A stretch of 64,000 nucleotides of DNA. Source: Epiperipatus broadwayi. Lineage: Eukaryota > Onychophora > Udeonychophora > Euonychophora > Peripatidae. The stretch covers positions 2,559,273-2,623,272 of the forward strand of contig JAQFVV010012423.1 of the NCBI GenBank assembly GCA_028023455.1, read 5' to 3'. The notes beneath the pieces were generated by a model that was not told the DNA's origin, did no database searches, and saw only the letters and a list, made by a program, of their open reading frames with translations. Positions within the stretch are counted from its first letter, which is position 1. Each line of letters begins with the position of its first letter. Both the position numbers and the translations under genes were made by a program. This document shows, one piece after another, positions 60,544 through 64,000 of the stretch.

Positions 60544-61240
60544 GTGTGCGCACACTACTATGCCATGAAATACATAACCATCTCAGTATATACATATGTG
60601 CTTTGGATAATGCACTGATATTGCTTTCTATCAAACAACTACTTCTGAATAAAAGTTCTCATCCCATTATAAGAGGGAAGACTGAAAATTTATGAGATGT
60701 AGAGAAAAAACTGGAAGGGATATTTTCTATAAAAATATTCCAAGCAGATGATTTGTTTTTATTAAAGTGGAATGAAAATTTGTTAGTATAGTATATCAAG
60801 TAAGGGAAAAAATTTTATTGAGAGAAAAAATATAACTATGTATTCATATAGAACCTGTGATTAATGGTTAATATTCATATTTTTATGTGCAACATAATAT
60901 TAATAAAGAAAACCAATGAAATTTCACATTACAGTTGTTTATGTTTTTCTTTGGTAATTCCTTTGTCCAATTGGTATCTTGTTTAAAGTGTATCATAGAT
61001 AAATATTATTTATAAAAAATATATGGAAGATATTCCATTAAAATATTGATATTTAAATCTAAAATCCCTTTAAAATGTTGTCATTAATATCTATAATTTT
61101 TTATGTGGAAATCTAATATAATTGTGAGGATTTCATCTTTCACATGTATAAAATATTGTTTGTTGCTCTTGTAAGCTACACTATATATTAGATGGCATGT
61201 TTTTAAATAGCAATGCTTCTTTCTAATTGGTATTTTGTTT
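58546..61240. other. AT-rich non-coding DNA with (TA)n(TG)n
   Basis: A (TA)n(TG)n microsatellite occupies about 60495-60540. The 76-codon frame across it (60465-60695) includes translated repeat and is not a gene. Nothing else was recognised. Confidence 0.55.
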
Positions 61241-61593
61241 AACTACTTCCGGTTTGTCGGCGTCATTTGCGCCCTTCGGTGCTCATTTGATGATGTGCTA
61301 TTTTCTTTCTTTGCTGACGTAAAAAGTATAATGATGACATCGAAGAAAATATGGCCGTTTTTAGCTATATATGTTAGCTTTCAAACGATCTTTATTTCAA
61401 AAAAATCGGTCGAAATTTAGATTTTTGGAGAATTTTTTAATCAACCACAGTATTTAATTTTTTTGTTTTTTTGGTAATTTTTGTACTTATCACAAAACGA
61501 TAAAAGACATAAAATGTTTTACGGCTGCAAGTGAAGTTTTCTTCGGTATTATTCTCAAACAAGGCTTACAACAGACTAAGAATGTAATTATTC
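61241..61593 (+). promoter_or_regulatory. Putative promoter and non-coding first exon
   Basis: CpG is abundant over about 170 bases here (cttccggtttgtcggcgtca, tttgcgcccttcgg, gctgacgt, atggccg, aaatcggtcga), against near absence around it. Known promoter-type words are present: cttccgg (ETS-like) at about 61246-61252, tgacgt (CRE half) at 61315-61320, and aaaatatggccg (YY1-like) at about 61346-61357. The segment ends in ttattc/gtaagt, with a splice-donor GT at 61594-61595. Together these look like the start of an intron-containing, broadly expressed gene on the plus strand. No transcript evidence is available, and each motif is short. Confidence 0.4.
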
Positions 61594-62494
61594 GTAAGTA
61601 AAATTTTTTAATTTTTTTTTTTAATTTTTTGAAAAAATATATTTTTTATTAATTTTAGTTTGTAATTAGTGTGTGCTAATTTGTAGTTATATATTTATTT
61701 ATTTATGCTCATATATAATTCATATCTATCGAAAAATTGGTGTGTGTGTGTGTAATTATATATTTATGGTCGTATAGAATTCATATTTATCATAATTTTC
61801 TAAAGGTAGTTTGTAATACATTTATTTATGCTCACATAGAATTCATATTTATCGAAAAATTAGTGTGATTTAGTTTGTAATTATATATTTATTCATATCG
61901 TAATTAACTTATTAGTATATAATTCATATCGTAATTTTCTAAAGTTCTATGTACACTAATCCTCTTATTTTTTATAAAAATAATGATTTTCAAAAAGTAT
62001 ACTTTTTGAAAACCATTAATTATGTTTATATTATATGGTTTACAAGCAATGAGTTATAAGACTAATAAACAAATGTATACAGACAGACATTGCATACACA
62101 AACATATAATCCAATTCTGATTCTTGTTTATGTTTATGCTTGATCATGCTTTGCTTTTGCTATATGTTTCATAACATTATTTTCAAGTCTATAGGCTATA
62201 TGCAAATAAATTATATCTGTGGTACAATAAATATAACAAGATAGCATCACTTCTGTACATAAAAAATATAAACATCACTTGTGCACTGCATAAAGAATAT
62301 AAACATCATTGGTGATCATAATGAATATAAACATCACTATTGTACACACAAAAAATATAAAATGAAGAGATAAAACTCATTTTATCAGTGATATAGAAAG
62401 TAGCCTACAATTTCTAGTTTTAGACATACAAGAAGCCAATTGCTATGATGATTTCTTTTGTATCTTTTATTAGGATGAATCTTTTTCTTTATAG

Positions 62495-62590
62495 ACGCCT
62501 TTGACATTTAGAACATTTGGGGTACAAGATAGAAATGAACAAGTCATATCCGACTTTGTTTGGAGATTGTGAAGCTATGGATTATCTTAG
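62495..62590 (+). CDS. Putative first coding exon of a gene leaving the window
   Basis: tctttttctttatag gives a polypyrimidine tract and acceptor ending at 62494, and cttag/gtaag gives a donor at 62591. Within the 96-base exon an ATG at 62535 (A at -3) starts MNKSYPTLFGDCEAMDYL, leaving two bases (phase 2) at the donor. An in-frame TGA lies shortly upstream of the ATG within the exon, which supports this start. The exon is less AT-rich than the flanking introns. No later exon could be found before 64000, and I do not recognise the protein. It pairs naturally with the CpG-bearing first-exon candidate ending at 61593, giving an intron of about 900 bases. Confidence 0.4.
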
Positions 62591-64000
62591 GTAAGACATA
62601 TTATACATGTTTAGAAAGATAATTTTGTAAGGAATAGAAAGAAATTATCACTGAAGATGAATTTTGAATTTTAGTTAATGTTAATTTCCAAATTATGAAC
62701 AAACAATAAAATAATAATTATTTCGAATGTGAAAATTTCTTTTTTTTTCTTATTTTTTATATAGTTATCACTATTTATTTTATGCTTATTGTTTTTCTTA
62801 ATTTTTCTAGTTTCTAGCAATGTAATTGTTTTTGTTCTAACATAATTAAAACTGAAGTTATTATGAAAATTGTGTCTCAGGCCATTATTTTAAAAAGTTC
62901 AATATGGCGGCTTGAAGCTGAAGTAGTTGAAATACATCTTAGCTGAATGTCATTTATAGAAATATGTGGAAAACATCCTGTTATAATATTTTATTTCTAC
63001 AAACTCTTGAAAATCTTCTAAATAATAAATATATGTAAATACATTATCAATATGAATAAAATCTTTTATAACATCATATTAAAAATGTCATGAATGTTGA
63101 GTCTTTAAGAGATTTTAATTACTAATCATTAATTAATAGATTACTGTTTAATTCAGTCTAAGGCCATGTTTTTAATCGCATTATTATTCAAATTATTGAG
63201 ATTTTTTTATTATTATTAATTTGTTTAATACAAATATGAATCATTATACTTTTATTTTTCAACATTTTTTATTTCAAATAAATGCTTTTGTTAAAATGCA
63301 AATAAAACTTTTTTCAATAAAATATTTTTATATCAAATTGAATTTATATTTTATGAATAAAGAATCTATATAATAATTTTCATTTAATTTAAATCTTTCA
63401 AATATTGAAAAGCTTTTAAGTTCCTAAACAACGCTAAAGATTTACTTAATGTTCAAAATTTAGATGAAACATTTATTTTAAACTGTGATCGTCTAATGAT
63501 AACTAGTGAATGACAATTATATCAAAAAATCCTATCTGTATACATATTTTAAAATTTATTATAACACATATATTCGAATATAATCCACGTATTAATAAAT
63601 AAATAACCTATCAATTCACTGCAGGAAATATATCTCTTCAAGATTTAATCCACTTTTTCCAATTCGTAGCCTAACTGTCTACTTCATATCAATATACATT
63701 CATACATATCACATGTGGTCTCTTTTTAGAATTTTTACAAGCTTTTGGAATCCAATTTCAAACTTTGATTGTCCATTCATTATCATTGCTTCAAGTAATT
63801 TAACCAGCCCAGTCCATTTGAATTCTTAAGTCTTTCAATGATCTCAGTAGCTCTTGGTTGTTCTCCAACTATATATTTCATTTTCAGTTTATACTTGTTA
63901 TTATACTTTCCATACAGTATTGAGTGGTTTCAAGACTCTGTACTTTTATAGTGTTAAGTATTCGAGTTTCAGATCTATAAGTAAAAGCTGGTAAAATAGG
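62591..64000. other. Probable intron or intergenic AT-rich DNA
   Basis: No further exon was recognised. A caatatggcggcttgaag word near 62901 again resembles a YY1/initiator-type motif but stands alone. The last 400 bases are slightly less AT-rich, without a coding frame. Confidence 0.45.

Noticed and set aside
60465-60695. 76-codon ORF with Y-I and V-C repeats
   Set aside because: It is driven by the (TA)n(TG)n microsatellite and has no coding character.

Overview
The window is strongly AT-rich eukaryotic DNA, very probably from an invertebrate animal. It has almost no long open reading frames, many short simple repeats ((TA)n, (TA)n(TG)n, (GA)n, poly-C/poly-G), and transposable elements of typically metazoan kinds: an RTE-type LINE, Penelope-like elements with a GIY-YIG domain, BED-finger hAT transposons, and many short fold-back elements. 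AT-rich molluscs (including cephalopods), cnidarians and arachnids would all fit. I cannot choose between them from sequence alone. There is no bacterial-style operon, CRISPR array, rRNA or tRNA that I can support.

Layout. 0-6.5 kb is AT-rich non-coding DNA with a fold-back element (4245-4477), an 82-bp tandem duplication (4679-4841) and a second fold-back element (6499-6878). 6903-9339 is an almost complete but dead hAT transposon with matching terminal repeats and a decayed BED/hAT transposase on the minus strand. 9.4-14.4 kb carries more fold-back copies and a 340-bp tandem repeat that begins with an inverted partial unit. 14.4-22.6 kb is mostly unrecognised. At 22632-23990 two 5'-truncated Penelope-like copies lie head to head, and at 25080-26770 the arrangement recurs with older, decayed copies. 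26.8-34.9 kb is AT-rich spacer with one fold-back (32738-33132). 34.9-37.6 kb is richer in G+C and CpG and holds short coding-like stretches that I cannot name. 38.8-42.2 kb is a heavily decayed LINE. 45001-48371 is a young RTE retrotransposon with a 10-bp target duplication, disabled by only one stop codon and one apparent 1-base deletion. 50375-52136 is a non-autonomous hAT element with a perfect 8-bp target duplication. 49.2-49.7, 56.6-56.9 and 57.3-57.5 kb are short tandem arrays.

The only hint of a host gene is at the right edge. A CpG-bearing, promoter-like segment (61241-61593) ends in a good splice donor. It is followed at 62495-62590 by a short exon with an ATG and a donor, which would belong to a plus-strand gene running out of the window.

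The elements do not form a pathway. Their common theme is inverted architecture: several fold-backs, two head-to-head Penelope pairs, and a satellite that starts with an inverted unit. I found no convincing new biological system. The most informative items are the repeated head-to-head Penelope insertions, the nearly intact RTE copy, the large hAT derivative with internal repeats, and the unassigned CpG-richer block at 34.9-37.6 kb.
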